Positions 23,578 through 31,927 of a stretch of 64,000 bases of DNA are shown piece after piece. The DNA comes from Williamsia deligens (lineage in GTDB: Bacteria; Actinomycetota; Actinomycetes; Mycobacteriales; Mycobacteriaceae). The notes under the pieces were generated by a model. The model ran no database searches and was not told the origin of the DNA. It saw nothing but the letters and a program-made list of their open reading frames with translations. Position 1 is the stretch's first letter. Every line of letters starts with the position of its first letter. Position numbers and translations under genes: made by a program. Where the stretch lies: assembly GCF_024171765.1 (NCBI RefSeq), contig NZ_JAMTCI010000001.1, positions 1,651,137 through 1,715,136 on the forward strand, given 5' to 3'.

Positions 23578-24273
23578 TCAGGGGCGGACCCCGAGACGGG
23601 CGAGAAGGTCGGACTCGATGCCGCCGAGCTCGCGGGCGATGGCCTGGTGCGCGGACCGGCGACGTGACCCCGGCATGTGCTCGGCAGCCGAGACCGCCGC
23701 GGTGAGGTCGCGCAGACGACCCTTCATGGCGGACACGAACTTCGTGGTCTCGGCGTCGGCGTCGCGGGTCCCGGCCAGCGTGGTCACGGACTTCTCCGCA
23801 CCCGCGATCCGCGCCGACAGGGCGGCACCGTGACCGCTGTACCTGGCCAGCTCCTCGACGGGCACGCCGGCCCGGTTGGCCTCCCACACCGTCAGCTGCT
23901 CGCGCGCGAGGGTCGCGCCGCGGTAGGCGAGTGGCACGACGATCGGCGACGCGACCTTCGCGATGGACAGGTAGCGTCGCAGTTTGCGCGGGGTGATCGC
24001 GGTGCCGTTCTGGGCCAGCTCGATCCGGGACTGCGCGAGCTTCTCGGTCGCCTTGTTGGTGTCGGCGGCGATCTTGGCGGCGGTCTCGTCGGACTTGCGC
24101 TGCGCCTTGATCTGCTTGTCCACGATCTTCTTCTCGTGGCGACGCCGCGCCTTGCGCTCCTTGCGCTGGCCCCGGGACTCCAGGCGGGCCTCCAGCTCGG
24201 CCTTCGCCTTGAGTGCCTTGGCCTGCGCCCGACGCTGTGCACGGGTGGTACGGCTCGGGGTGAACAGGCCCAT
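23578..24273 (-). CDS. DUF6474 family protein (coiled, charged N-terminus)
   Basis: 231 aa from the ATG at 24273 (MGLFTPSRTTRAQRRAQ). Residues about 10-95 are very rich in Lys, Arg, Glu and Ala and should form a coiled coil. The rest is a helical domain with one weakly hydrophobic segment (AKVASPIVVPLAYRGATLA). No catalytic motif is seen. By position near an espR-like gene it may match Rv3850 of M. tuberculosis, a conserved hypothetical; this is from memory. It is the first gene of the minus-strand run leading to the copper genes, but its stop is about 60 bp from the next start. Confidence 0.75.
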   Translation of the reverse strand: MGLFTPSRTTRAQRRAQAKALKAKAELEARLESRGQRKERKARRRHEKKIVDKQIKAQRKSDETAAKIAADTNKATEKLAQSRIELAQNGTAITPRKLRRYLSIAKVASPIVVPLAYRGATLAREQLTVWEANRAGVPVEELARYSGHGAALSARIAGAEKSVTTLAGTRDADAETTKFVSAMKGRLRDLTAAVSAAEHMPGSRRRSAHQAIARELGGIESDLLARLGVRP

Positions 24274-24419
24274 GTCGGGTGACCTTCCGGGTCGAGGGTG
24301 CATGTCCTGCCCGCCACCGCCGGATCGACGGAGGCGTGAGCGGGACATGTGTCGGTCCTAGGGTAGAAGATCAGCCCCGACCGGCGACGAGGCCCGGGGT
24401 CGAGCAGGAGGACAGAACC

Positions 24420-26129
24420 GTGGACGGGATCGCGACGGCACCCGGTGCCCCGACCTCCGCACGCGTCCCGATGCTCACCGCGCGCGACCTCGCCGGGTGC
24501 GAGCACCGTCTCGCCCTCGATGCGGGGGTCGTCCCCGACAGCCCTCTGCCCGGCGTGGGCGAGCCGTCCGACGACGCCGTCGTCCCGGTGGAGGACCCGT
24601 CGGCGACACGTCGCAAGGAGGCCGCCGCACTGCACCGTCGGCGCGTCGCGGAGATGCTCCGCGAGTCCCACCCGGGCAACCCGGACGCCGTCGTGACGGT
24701 CGTCGGGGACACGGCGGCCGCGCGGGTCGCCGCCACCCTCGCCGCCTGCGCCGCCGGGGCGTCCTGGGTCCTCGACGCCGTCCTGCCCGACGACCGCGCC
24801 GCAGGTCGCCGCGGGTCGTCGGAGGCACTGGTGCGTGTCGACGACGGGTACGTCCCGGTCATCGTGGTCAACCACCGGATCACCGTGGCCGACACCGACG
24901 GCACGGCGATGACGAGCCCGCTCGGCGAGTGGTCGCCCGCCCGCGACGTCACCCGGTCGGTCCGGCGCCACCGTCGCGACGTCCTGCGCGTCGCGCATCT
25001 CACCCGACTGCTCGAACACGCCGGCCTCGCGAGTTCCGAGCGTCGTGCCGGTGTGATCGGGCTCGACGCCGACTGCATCCTCGTCCACGACCTCGCGGCC
25101 ACCGCGGCGTCCGGCGGCGTCGGACCGCGCGACCCGCTGGCCGACTACGACGCGACGCTCGCGGTCCGACGCGCCGTCGCCGCAGGCACGGTCGTCACGA
25201 CGCCCAGCCGGATCGGCGAGTGCCGGTCGTGCCGATGGTGGGGTCGGTGCGGCCCGGAACTCGTCGCCGCCCACGACATCAGCCTGGTGGCCACCGGCAA
25301 CCAGACCGCCGTGCTCCGCGTGGCCGGGATCACCACTGTCGACGACCTCGCCCGCGGTGACGTACCCGAGCCTGTCGTCGCCGAGTTCCCGGGTGGCGAC
25401 GTGGGGGACGCGGTCGTGGTCGCCCGGGCGTGGCTGGCGGGTGTCCCGCTCGTGCGCCGGGTCGAGAGGCCGGCGGTGGTCCGCGCCGACGTCGAGGTCG
25501 ACGTCGACATGGAGAGCCACGGCGAGGACGGCGCCTACCTCTGGGGGACGCTGCTGACCGACCGCACGGACCCGTCGGTCCCCGTCGTCTACCGGCCGTT
25601 CGCGACGTGGGACCCGTTGCCCACCACCGACGAGGGGCGATCGTTCGCCGAGTTCTGGTCGTGGCTGACGGCGCGACGCGAGGAGACCGTGGCGGCCGGG
25701 AAGACCTTCGCCGCCTACTGCTACTCGCAGTCGGCGGAGAACCGGTGGCTGATCGGCTCGGCGCGGCGGTTCGCGGGGATGCCCGGCGTACCCGCACTCG
25801 ACGACGTGACCGCGTTCATCGGCTCGCAGCACTGGGTGGACGTGTACGAGGCGGTCGGTGCGGGGTTCATCTGCCCACAGGGCAAGGGGCTCAAGAAGAT
25901 CGCGCCCGTGGCCGGGTTCTCCTGGCGTGACCCCGACGCCGGCGGCGAGGCGTCGATGGAGTGGTATCGGCTGGCGGTCGGGTACGAGGGCACCGTTCCC
26001 GACACCGCATCCCGCGAGCGGATCCTGCGCTACAACGAGGACGACGTGTGGGCCACGAAGGTGCTGCGTGAGTGGATCGACGAGCGGGCCGCCTCGGCGG
26101 TGCCCCATCGTGACGATCTCCACGCCTGA
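24420..26129 (+). CDS. TM0106-family RecB-like nuclease with RNase H-like exonuclease domain
   Basis: 569 aa from a GTG with a strong AGGAGGA 7 nt upstream (24406-24412). The N-terminal half is RecB-nuclease-like and has the cysteines of an AddB/Cas4-type Fe-S cluster: one near residue 25 (LAGCEHRLAL) and three in CRSCRWWGRC near residue 270. The C-terminal half (from about residue 355) is a DEDD exonuclease-like RNase_H_2 domain: DVDMES at the start, YSQSAENRWL in the middle, and YNEDDVWATKVL at the end. Probably a single-strand DNA exonuclease in repair. The physiological role of the family is not settled. It is divergent from the DUF6474 gene. Confidence 0.88.
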   Translation: MDGIATAPGAPTSARVPMLTARDLAGCEHRLALDAGVVPDSPLPGVGEPSDDAVVPVEDPSATRRKEAAALHRRRVAEMLRESHPGNPDAVVTVVGDTAAARVAATLAACAAGASWVLDAVLPDDRAAGRRGSSEALVRVDDGYVPVIVVNHRITVADTDGTAMTSPLGEWSPARDVTRSVRRHRRDVLRVAHLTRLLEHAGLASSERRAGVIGLDADCILVHDLAATAASGGVGPRDPLADYDATLAVRRAVAAGTVVTTPSRIGECRSCRWWGRCGPELVAAHDISLVATGNQTAVLRVAGITTVDDLARGDVPEPVVAEFPGGDVGDAVVVARAWLAGVPLVRRVERPAVVRADVEVDVDMESHGEDGAYLWGTLLTDRTDPSVPVVYRPFATWDPLPTTDEGRSFAEFWSWLTARREETVAAGKTFAAYCYSQSAENRWLIGSARRFAGMPGVPALDDVTAFIGSQHWVDVYEAVGAGFICPQGKGLKKIAPVAGFSWRDPDAGGEASMEWYRLAVGYEGTVPDTASRERILRYNEDDVWATKVLREWIDERAASAVPHRDDLHA

Positions 26130-26324
26130 CCGCCTGGGATTGGGACACGTCCTACGTCGGCGTGTGTCGGCCGTCATGTGGTAAGGCATCGCGGCCCTCA
26201 GTCGTCTATTCTTCGAGGCGGGTCTGTCCGACACGGGGAGGTGTCGCAGACCTGGTGTGACGGGCGATCAGTCGAGCGCCGGGTCCGTCGGACACCACAG
26301 GCGCACGTGTAGGGGGAGAAGTCC

Positions 26325-26858
26325 ATGTCAGGCGACACACGTCCGGCGCAGCGGGTCACCGACTCCGAGGCCTCGGAGATCGGTCTGTTCGCGCGCCGCC
26401 TCGAGGAGTTGTTCCGCACCGTGCCCGGGCCGAACGGCCGGGCCTACAGCGCCAAGGCCATCGCGGCCCGGTCCACCGAGCGCGGGTTCCGACTGGGCGA
26501 GTCCTACCTCAGCCAACTGCGGTCGGGGAAGGCCAAGTCGCCGTCGTTCCGGACCGTGGAGGGCATCGCCGCGGCGTTCGGCGTCGACGTGCACTACTTC
26601 CTCGAGGACCGCGAGGCGGAGCGCACCCGCGATCAGATCGATCTCATGCGGTTGCAGGCCGACGCAGACGTGCAGCGCACGGCACTGCTGCTGGCCGGCA
26701 TGCCGAGTGACTCGGTGACCATCGTGCGGGAACTGATCAAGGTGCTGCGGTCACAGCAGGGGCTCTCGGCGGAACCCGAGGGTCTCACCGACCTGGCGAC
26801 GGCCTACGCGGGCGATACGCGGTCGTCGCTGCGAGTGCTGCCCGCACCTGTCTCCTGA
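26325..26858 (+). CDS. EspR-like HTH transcriptional regulator
   Basis: 177 aa. The layout is that of mycobacterial EspR: N-terminal FARRLEELFRTV, an HTH with the recognition segment ESYLSQLRSGKAKSPS, and AAAFGVDVHYFLED. Next comes a helical dimer domain (LLLAGMPSDSVTIVRELIKVLR). EspR is a nucleoid-associated protein that controls ESX-1 and cell-wall genes; the ortholog call is supported by its place beside the GDT1, hypothetical and sodA genes. It is longer than M. tuberculosis EspR by a short N-terminal piece and a C-terminal tail. The 3' end overlaps the convergent GDT1 gene by 55 bp. Confidence 0.85.
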   Translation: MSGDTRPAQRVTDSEASEIGLFARRLEELFRTVPGPNGRAYSAKAIAARSTERGFRLGESYLSQLRSGKAKSPSFRTVEGIAAAFGVDVHYFLEDREAERTRDQIDLMRLQADADVQRTALLLAGMPSDSVTIVRELIKVLRSQQGLSAEPEGLTDLATAYAGDTRSSLRVLPAPVS

Positions 26859-27553
26859 TCGCCGGCCGCTGAGGCGCTGACGCTCCTGCGTCGGCGGTGG
26901 GTGGTGACCACTGCTCGCGTACCGATCGCGACGATCGCCACCGCGGCCGCGATGGCGGCGACGGTCACCGGGGTGCTGTGCGCCGCGGTGATCCCCTCGA
27001 CCAACAGCCATCCGGCGAACACGGAGAACAGCGCCGCCGCAGCCAGTGCGATGGTGCGCTCGGGCAGTTTCCGTCCGAGCGCCATCCCGACGGCGATCGC
27101 CAGCGCGTCGGCGACGACCATCCCCACGGTCGACCCGATCCAGACGCCCAGCCAGTCGTGGTCGGTGGCGAGGGTGATCGTCGCGAGCATCGTCTTGTCG
27201 CCGAGCTCGGCGAGGAAGAACGACGACATCACGGCCAGCAGCACGGAAGCGCCCGTCCGGGCGGCCCTGCTCTGCTCGTCGGCGTCGAGTTCGTCGCCCC
27301 GCAGCGTCCACAGGGCGAACACGAGCATCGCGAGACCGCCGACGATGGAGATCAGGTCGACCGGGATCGACAGGCCCAGGAAGTGGCCCACCACGACGGA
27401 GACGGCGTGGACGGCCGTGGTCGCGACGGTGATGCCGATCAGCACGATCCACCAGCGATAGCGCAGGGCGTACGTCATCGCCATCAACTGCGACTTGTCG
27501 CCGAGCTCGGCGACGAAGACGACGCCGAAGCTGACGAGCAGAGCGGTGAACAT
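26804..27553 (-). CDS. TMEM165/GDT1 family membrane protein (UPF0016)
   Basis: 249 aa, six to seven membrane helices in two repeated halves. Each half holds the family motif E-x-G-D-K-S/T: AELGDKSQLMAMT near residue 15 and AELGDKTMLATIT near residue 95. Family members are cation/proton exchangers for Mn2+ or Ca2+. A divergent GTAAGGGTTCCCTAC sequence just before the ATG might be a metal-regulator site but is an imperfect palindrome. The last codons overlap the EspR-like gene on the other strand, so the Arg/Ser-rich tail may be longer than needed. Confidence 0.9.
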   Translation of the reverse strand: MFTALLVSFGVVFVAELGDKSQLMAMTYALRYRWWIVLIGITVATTAVHAVSVVVGHFLGLSIPVDLISIVGGLAMLVFALWTLRGDELDADEQSRAARTGASVLLAVMSSFFLAELGDKTMLATITLATDHDWLGVWIGSTVGMVVADALAIAVGMALGRKLPERTIALAAAALFSVFAGWLLVEGITAAHSTPVTVAAIAAAVAIVAIGTRAVVTTHRRRRSVSASAAGDQETGAGSTRSDDRVSPA

Positions 27554-27659
27554 GCCTCGACCGTAGGGAACCCTTACTTCATGTGCAACAGTTCACAAGC
27601 ACGTGAAACCGCAGTTCGGAGGCCCTTTTCGCCGAGTTCGGGAAGCCGAAGAGACGGTC

Positions 27660-28196
27660 TCAGGCGGCGAGCACCATGGCCAGCACGGCCGTGTCCGGGT
27701 CGGCTGCGGGGTCGACGCCGGTGGCGTTGCGCAGTCCCACGACGGTCCCGTCGGCTTCTGCCTCCGCCCATCCCGCCCGGTGATCGAGACCCAGCTCGGG
27801 CACACCGGGGAGCAGGACACACCCCGATGCGACGTCGGAGCACTCCGGCAGCGAGGGGCGCGTCGCCGACGGCGGGTGCAGCATCACCAGGGCCGGCAGC
27901 GTCCCCAGCGCCTGCCCGCGTTCGACGAACTCGGCGCCCGCGACGGTCCCGATGGACAGCATGATCCCGACGACGTCCGGGCCGCAGGACTCCGGGCGGT
28001 CCTCGATGACGCCGAAGACGGTGGTCGTGCTCAGGAGGCCGGGTCGACAGGCGATGCGCACCGACGCGACGAGCGTCTGCGACCACTCGAGGGTGGTGTC
28101 CGGCCACCGACCGGAGATGACCATGCCCCGCAGTTCACCGTCGGCATGGAAGGGCATGAGACCGATGGGGACGCAGTGACGGGCGGTGTTGTCCAT
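27660..28196 (-). CDS. Conserved hypothetical protein (Rv3847-like by position)
   Basis: 178 aa from the ATG at 28196. Soluble, acidic, no signal peptide and no motif that I recognise. It has DGELRGMVISGRWPDTT in the N-terminal part and a Pro/Gly-rich middle. It lies between the GDT1 and sodA genes, the same place and nearly the same length as the hypothetical Rv3847 of M. tuberculosis (177 aa), so it is probably its orthologue (from memory). Function unknown; conservation of position suggests a real gene. Confidence 0.75.
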   Translation of the reverse strand: MDNTARHCVPIGLMPFHADGELRGMVISGRWPDTTLEWSQTLVASVRIACRPGLLSTTTVFGVIEDRPESCGPDVVGIMLSIGTVAGAEFVERGQALGTLPALVMLHPPSATRPSLPECSDVASGCVLLPGVPELGLDHRAGWAEAEADGTVVGLRNATGVDPAADPDTAVLAMVLAA

Positions 28197-28289
28197 GGCT
28201 CAGCCTGCCGTGGACCGGTGCTGGCAGACAAGAGGACGCGAGTGCTAAACGACGGTGTTGACGGCGTGTGACAGATCGATGACACACGA

Positions 28290-28316
28290 GACCCCCGACC
28301 GCGTCGGCCGGGGGTC
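28290..28316. terminator. Hairpin terminator of sodA
   Basis: Arms GACCCCCGACCG and CGGCCGGGGGTC (12 bp, one mismatch) around a CGT loop, 25 bp beyond the sodA stop on the minus strand. Confidence 0.7.
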
Positions 28317-28340
28317 CCGTGGGGTCGTGCAGGCGGCGGC

Positions 28341-28970
28341 TCAGGCCGGGACGATGAGGCCCTTGCCCTGGCTCGAGGCCTTCGCGAAACGCTCGGCGGC
28401 GTCGGCCCAGTTGACGACGTTCCACCAGGCCTTCACGTAGTCCGGCTTCACGTTCTGGTAGTCGAGGTAGAAGGCGTGCTCCCACATGTCGAGCATGACG
28501 ATGGGGACCAGCCCGACCGAGGTGTTGCCGTGCTGGTCGGTCAGCTGCTGGATGACCAGCTTGCCCTCGATGGTGTCGTAGCCGAGGATCGCCCAGCCGC
28601 TGCCCTGCAGGGTGGTGGCGGCCGCGGTGAAGTGCGCCTGGAACTTGTCGAAGCCGCCGAACTGGTCGTCGATGGCTGCGGCCAGCTCGCCCTCGGGCTT
28701 GTCGCCACCGTTGGGCGACAGGTTCTTCCAGAAGATCGAGTGGTTGGTGTGGCCACCGAGGTGGAACGCCAGGTTCGCCGAGAGCTGGAACACCTTGTCC
28801 GCGATGGTGCCGTCCTCGCGGGCGGCGGCGGCCTTCTCCAGGGCGGTGTTCGCACCCTTCACGTAGGTCGCATGGTGCTTGCTGTGGTGCAGCTCCATGA
28901 TCCGGCCGGAGATGTGCGGCTCGAGTGCCGCGTAGTCGTAATCGAGATCCGGCAAGGTGTATTCACCCAC
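28341..28970 (-). CDS. sodA: Superoxide dismutase, Fe/Mn type
   Basis: 209 aa. All four metal ligands are visible: His in [13 protein letters not shown], His in [10 protein letters not shown], and Asp/His in [14 protein letters not shown]. The [10 protein letters not shown] segment is also typical. It removes superoxide. There is no Sec signal peptide, as in the mycobacterial enzyme, which is nevertheless exported. The residue set does not safely tell Fe from Mn. The gene has its own hairpin and a 600-bp upstream gap, so it is transcribed alone. Confidence 0.97.
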   Translation of the reverse strand: MGEYTLPDLDYDYAALEPHISGRIMELHHSKHHATYVKGANTALEKAAAAREDGTIADKVFQLSANLAFHLGGHTNHSIFWKNLSPNGGDKPEGELAAAIDDQFGGFDKFQAHFTAAATTLQGSGWAILGYDTIEGKLVIQQLTDQHGNTSVGLVPIVMLDMWEHAFYLDYQNVKPDYVKAWWNVVNWADAAERFAKASSQGKGLIVPA

Positions 28971-29585
28971 GGTGGTACCTCTCCTGTTGAGTCGAGTCTT
29001 CTTATCGGCTGTACGTCACCAGACTTCCCCAGGGTGACAGCGATTGCAACGATCGGTCCTGACGGGAACAGACCTCGACCACGGTGGAGGTTTTCGCGGC
29101 GCGTTGTGCGACCGCGACGCCCGGCTCGGACTCCGGGTGGGGGACAGGCGATCAGAGCGCCAGCAGGCTCACCAACACGACGACGAGGACGGCGATGCTG
29201 ATGCCGATGGAGACACAGCGCCCGCGAATGTCGAGGTTCTCGTCCAGATGGAGGCCGCGGCCCTGACGTCCCACGCCGGACGCGTGATCGTTGTGGGTGG
29301 TCGTCGCCACTGGACTTCCCCTGTCGTCGTCGACTGGTGGGACACCACGTCGCCGACGTGGTCGCGGACTCCCGGCGGGACATCGTGTTCCCACCGGGTG
29401 AGTGAGAACTGTCACAATCGCGGCAGTGTCGCCATCATGGCACGGCCCGCTAGCCATCTCAAACCGAGGACGTCGTGGGGTGACGGAGCGCTCGACACGC
29501 CACTGCCGCACCGCCCGTCACAGGTTGTCCCCAGGGCCCGGCCCGTGCGGTCGACCAGGGCCGTCCACGCACTAGTCTCGCCCGG
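28971..29585. other. Intergenic region between sodA and the Jet operon
   Basis: About 615 bp, divergent, with the promoters of sodA and of the jetA-like gene. It includes one candidate small membrane-protein gene (29152-29310, minus). No insertion sequence or direct repeat that would mark an integration point is seen. Confidence 0.45.
29152..29310 (-). CDS. Candidate small membrane protein, 52 aa
   Basis: It starts with GTG at 29310 with GGGGAAG about 4 nt upstream. A polar N-terminal half (ATTTHNDHASGVGRQGRGLH) is followed by RGRCVSIGISIAVLVVVLVS and LLAL at the very end. This is one tail-anchored hydrophobic helix. The reading frame and SD look real, but the gene is short and unnamed. A longer frame start at 29511 is less likely. 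Confidence 0.45.
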   Translation of the reverse strand: MATTTHNDHASGVGRQGRGLHLDENLDIRGRCVSIGISIAVLVVVLVSLLAL

Positions 29586-31106
29586 GTGGAGTGGCAGGGG
29601 GCGCGGTCGGCGGAGCTGTACGCCGCCTTCGCCGAGAACGCCGACGCCGACATCACGCTCAAGCTGCTGCGGTCCCGCTCGGCGATGGTGACCCTCGCGC
29701 TGATGGCCGCACGCCTCGGCGACGGCCAGGTCGACGGCGACCACCTCGTGGACGGTCTGCGCGCCGACCTCGACGACCTCGCGTCGCACTGGACCGACCG
29801 TGATCTGTCCGTGCCGGCCCCGGAGGAACTGCTCGACCGCTGGGTCCGCGAGGGCTACGTGGCCCGCACCCTCGACCCGGATCGGGACGTGGAGCGCTAC
29901 CACCTCACCCGCGGCGCGACGACCGCACTCACCCAGGTGCAGGCCGTCCGACACGACCGGTCCGTCGCGACCGAGACGACCATGCAGATGGTCGTCGGGC
30001 GACTCGGCGACATCGCGGTGGCGATCAACCCCGACCCCTCGGAGCACCTGCGTGACCTCGACGCGAAGATCGCCGAGCTGACGGCGCGCCGGGCGGAGCT
30101 CGTCGCCGGCGCCGTGCCCGTCGTCGACGACCGCGGCATCCGGGACGACATCAGGATGGTGACCTCGCTCGCCGAGCGCATGCCCGCCGACATCATCGGC
30201 TACGGCGAGAAGTTGCGGGAGAACTCCCGGACGCTGCTGACGAGTGGCCTCGACGACCGTGCGGGGGCCTACGCCGATGCGCTCAACCGCATGTTCGACG
30301 GTCACGACGAGTTGGCCCGCTCACCGGAGGGCAGCGCCTTCGACGCGTTCTACACGCTCGTCTCCGACCATCGACTCCGCGACGCGCTCGAGGGCCACAT
30401 CGATGCGATCCTCGCCGGACTGCCGGACCTGCCGCGGGATCAGGCGCAGACCTTGGCGCGGTTCATCGACCGCATGTGGGACGAGGTGCAGCGCGTCGAC
30501 GAGATCCGCGGCCAGGTGTACCGACGCATCAACACGTTCGTCAAAGGTGGCGACTTCCTCGACCACCGGGCGCTGCGCGAGCAGCTCGTCGAGGCGCAGA
30601 AGGCGGCGGCCGCTGCGTTCGAGACCGTCTCGGCCGGCAAGGATATCGGGGTCACACTGCCCATCGCCGTGGTCGACGCGAACTCGGTCGGGGCGCTCTC
30701 GCTGCACGACGGCGTCGTGGACCTGCCCGACGACGTCGCCGCCACCGTCGGCGAGATCGACATCGACCCCGCGGCCCTCGTCGGCAGCGAGACCATCGAC
30801 TGGCACCACCTCACCGACGCGGTGAACCGTGCGGTCGGCTCCGGAGAGGCCGACCTCGCCGCGGTCCTCGCCCAGCTCGACACGCCCCGCGTCGGTGACG
30901 TCGTCGGGGTGTGGTCGCTCGCGCAGCGGCACGGCAGCGTGGGGCCGGAGGGGGATCGCATCGTCGTCGATGCGCACACCGCACGGGGCCTGCGGTCGAT
31001 CGCCGTGCCCGTCATGCGATTCCGTGAGGTCATCGACGCCCCGGCGTCGGCCACACCGACCGCCACCCATCTTCTCGACGACCTCGGATCGCAGGGAGTG
31101 TCATGA
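29586..31106 (+). CDS. jetA: Wadjet/Mks component JetA-like (DUF3375, MksF/kleisin-like)
   Basis: 506 aa from a GTG. DUF3375 family: starts with QGARSAELYAAFAEN, then SAMVTLALMAARLGDG and a winged-helix-like region. In Wadjet and MksBEF complexes this protein is the kleisin that links the two ATPase subunits. Its stop overlaps the ATG of the DUF4194 gene as ATGA, so the genes form one operon. Length is normal for the family (about 480-510), with no break. Annotation rests on family recall plus the three-gene order DUF3375-DUF4194-SbcC-like. Confidence 0.88.
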   Translation: MEWQGARSAELYAAFAENADADITLKLLRSRSAMVTLALMAARLGDGQVDGDHLVDGLRADLDDLASHWTDRDLSVPAPEELLDRWVREGYVARTLDPDRDVERYHLTRGATTALTQVQAVRHDRSVATETTMQMVVGRLGDIAVAINPDPSEHLRDLDAKIAELTARRAELVAGAVPVVDDRGIRDDIRMVTSLAERMPADIIGYGEKLRENSRTLLTSGLDDRAGAYADALNRMFDGHDELARSPEGSAFDAFYTLVSDHRLRDALEGHIDAILAGLPDLPRDQAQTLARFIDRMWDEVQRVDEIRGQVYRRINTFVKGGDFLDHRALREQLVEAQKAAAAAFETVSAGKDIGVTLPIAVVDANSVGALSLHDGVVDLPDDVAATVGEIDIDPAALVGSETIDWHHLTDAVNRAVGSGEADLAAVLAQLDTPRVGDVVGVWSLAQRHGSVGPEGDRIVVDAHTARGLRSIAVPVMRFREVIDAPASATPTATHLLDDLGSQGVS

Positions 31107-31927
31107 CCACGGACGAGACAGACGGTGTGACCGAGGGCGGCGTGACCGACGGGGCCGTGATGGAGGGGGACGATCTCTTCGTCGATGCGCCGGAGGCCGA
31201 CGCGACGCCGTCGGTGGACCTGTCGCACTTCTCGTTCGACGGGTCGGACCCGGTGGGCGAGGACACCTCGGGTCCCGTGCAGCCCCGGTTCGACGGTGAC
31301 ACCTCCGAACTGCCCGCGGCGGTGTGTTACGCACTCCAGGAACTGATCTCGGCGGCACACGTCAGCGGGCGGTCGCGGAACTGGCGGGCCATCGAGGCCA
31401 ACGAGACCGTCATCCGGTCGCGGTTGTCGGAGCTGAACCTCGTCCTCGAACTCGACGTGGAGCGGCGTTACGCCTTCACCCGCCAGGTCGCCGACGCCGA
31501 CCCCCGCCAGCGGACCATCCTGCGGTCCTCCACCCTCACCCTGGCGGCGTCGGTCCTCACGTTGTTCCTGCGTCAGAAGTACCTGACGAGCGTGGACGAG
31601 ACGGCCACCGTCGACCGCGCCGAGATGGTGGACCACCTGATGACCTACAAGCCCGTCCGCGACACCGACGAGGCCGGGTTCGCGCGTCGGATCGACGCCG
31701 CCATCAACGTCCTGGAGAACCGCAAGATCATCCGCGCTATCCCCGGCACCGACCGCTACGTCGTGCACGGCGTCATCGCGGCGCTGCTGACACCCGAGAC
31801 CATCGAGTCGTACACGCAGGCCTACCGGCGCCTGTCCGGCGACGGTCCCGACATCACCGACCTCGATCCCGAGACCGCCGGTGATGTCGAGACCGCAGGC
31901 GACACCACCGACGGAGGCGAGCGATGA
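31103..31927 (+). CDS. jetB: Wadjet/Mks component JetB-like (DUF4194, MksE/KITE-like)
   Basis: 274 aa. The first 70 residues are acidic and low-complexity (repeats of D, E, G, V, T). The DUF4194 domain then covers about residues 75-235: AVCYALQELISAAHVSG, RQRTILRSSTLTLAASVLTLFLRQKYL, VDHLMTYKPVRDTDE, RKIIRAIPGTDRYVV. These proteins are winged-helix (KITE) partners of the kleisin. The acidic tail at the end overlaps the start of the next gene as ATGA. Slightly longer than many JetB proteins because of the N-terminal acidic extension. Confidence 0.88.
   Translation: MTTDETDGVTEGGVTDGAVMEGDDLFVDAPEADATPSVDLSHFSFDGSDPVGEDTSGPVQPRFDGDTSELPAAVCYALQELISAAHVSGRSRNWRAIEANETVIRSRLSELNLVLELDVERRYAFTRQVADADPRQRTILRSSTLTLAASVLTLFLRQKYLTSVDETATVDRAEMVDHLMTYKPVRDTDEAGFARRIDAAINVLENRKIIRAIPGTDRYVVHGVIAALLTPETIESYTQAYRRLSGDGPDITDLDPETAGDVETAGDTTDGGER

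Noticed and set aside
23892-26234. A 780-codon open frame on the minus strand across the RecB-like nuclease gene
   Set aside because: Antisense shadow of a gene with nuclease motifs and a strong ribosome binding site; it has no recognisable domain.
27554-27659. A Mn2+ (yybP-ykoY) riboswitch before the GDT1 gene
   Set aside because: The conserved core of that riboswitch is not visible. Only an imperfect GTAAGGGTTCCCTAC repeat is present, too weak to call.
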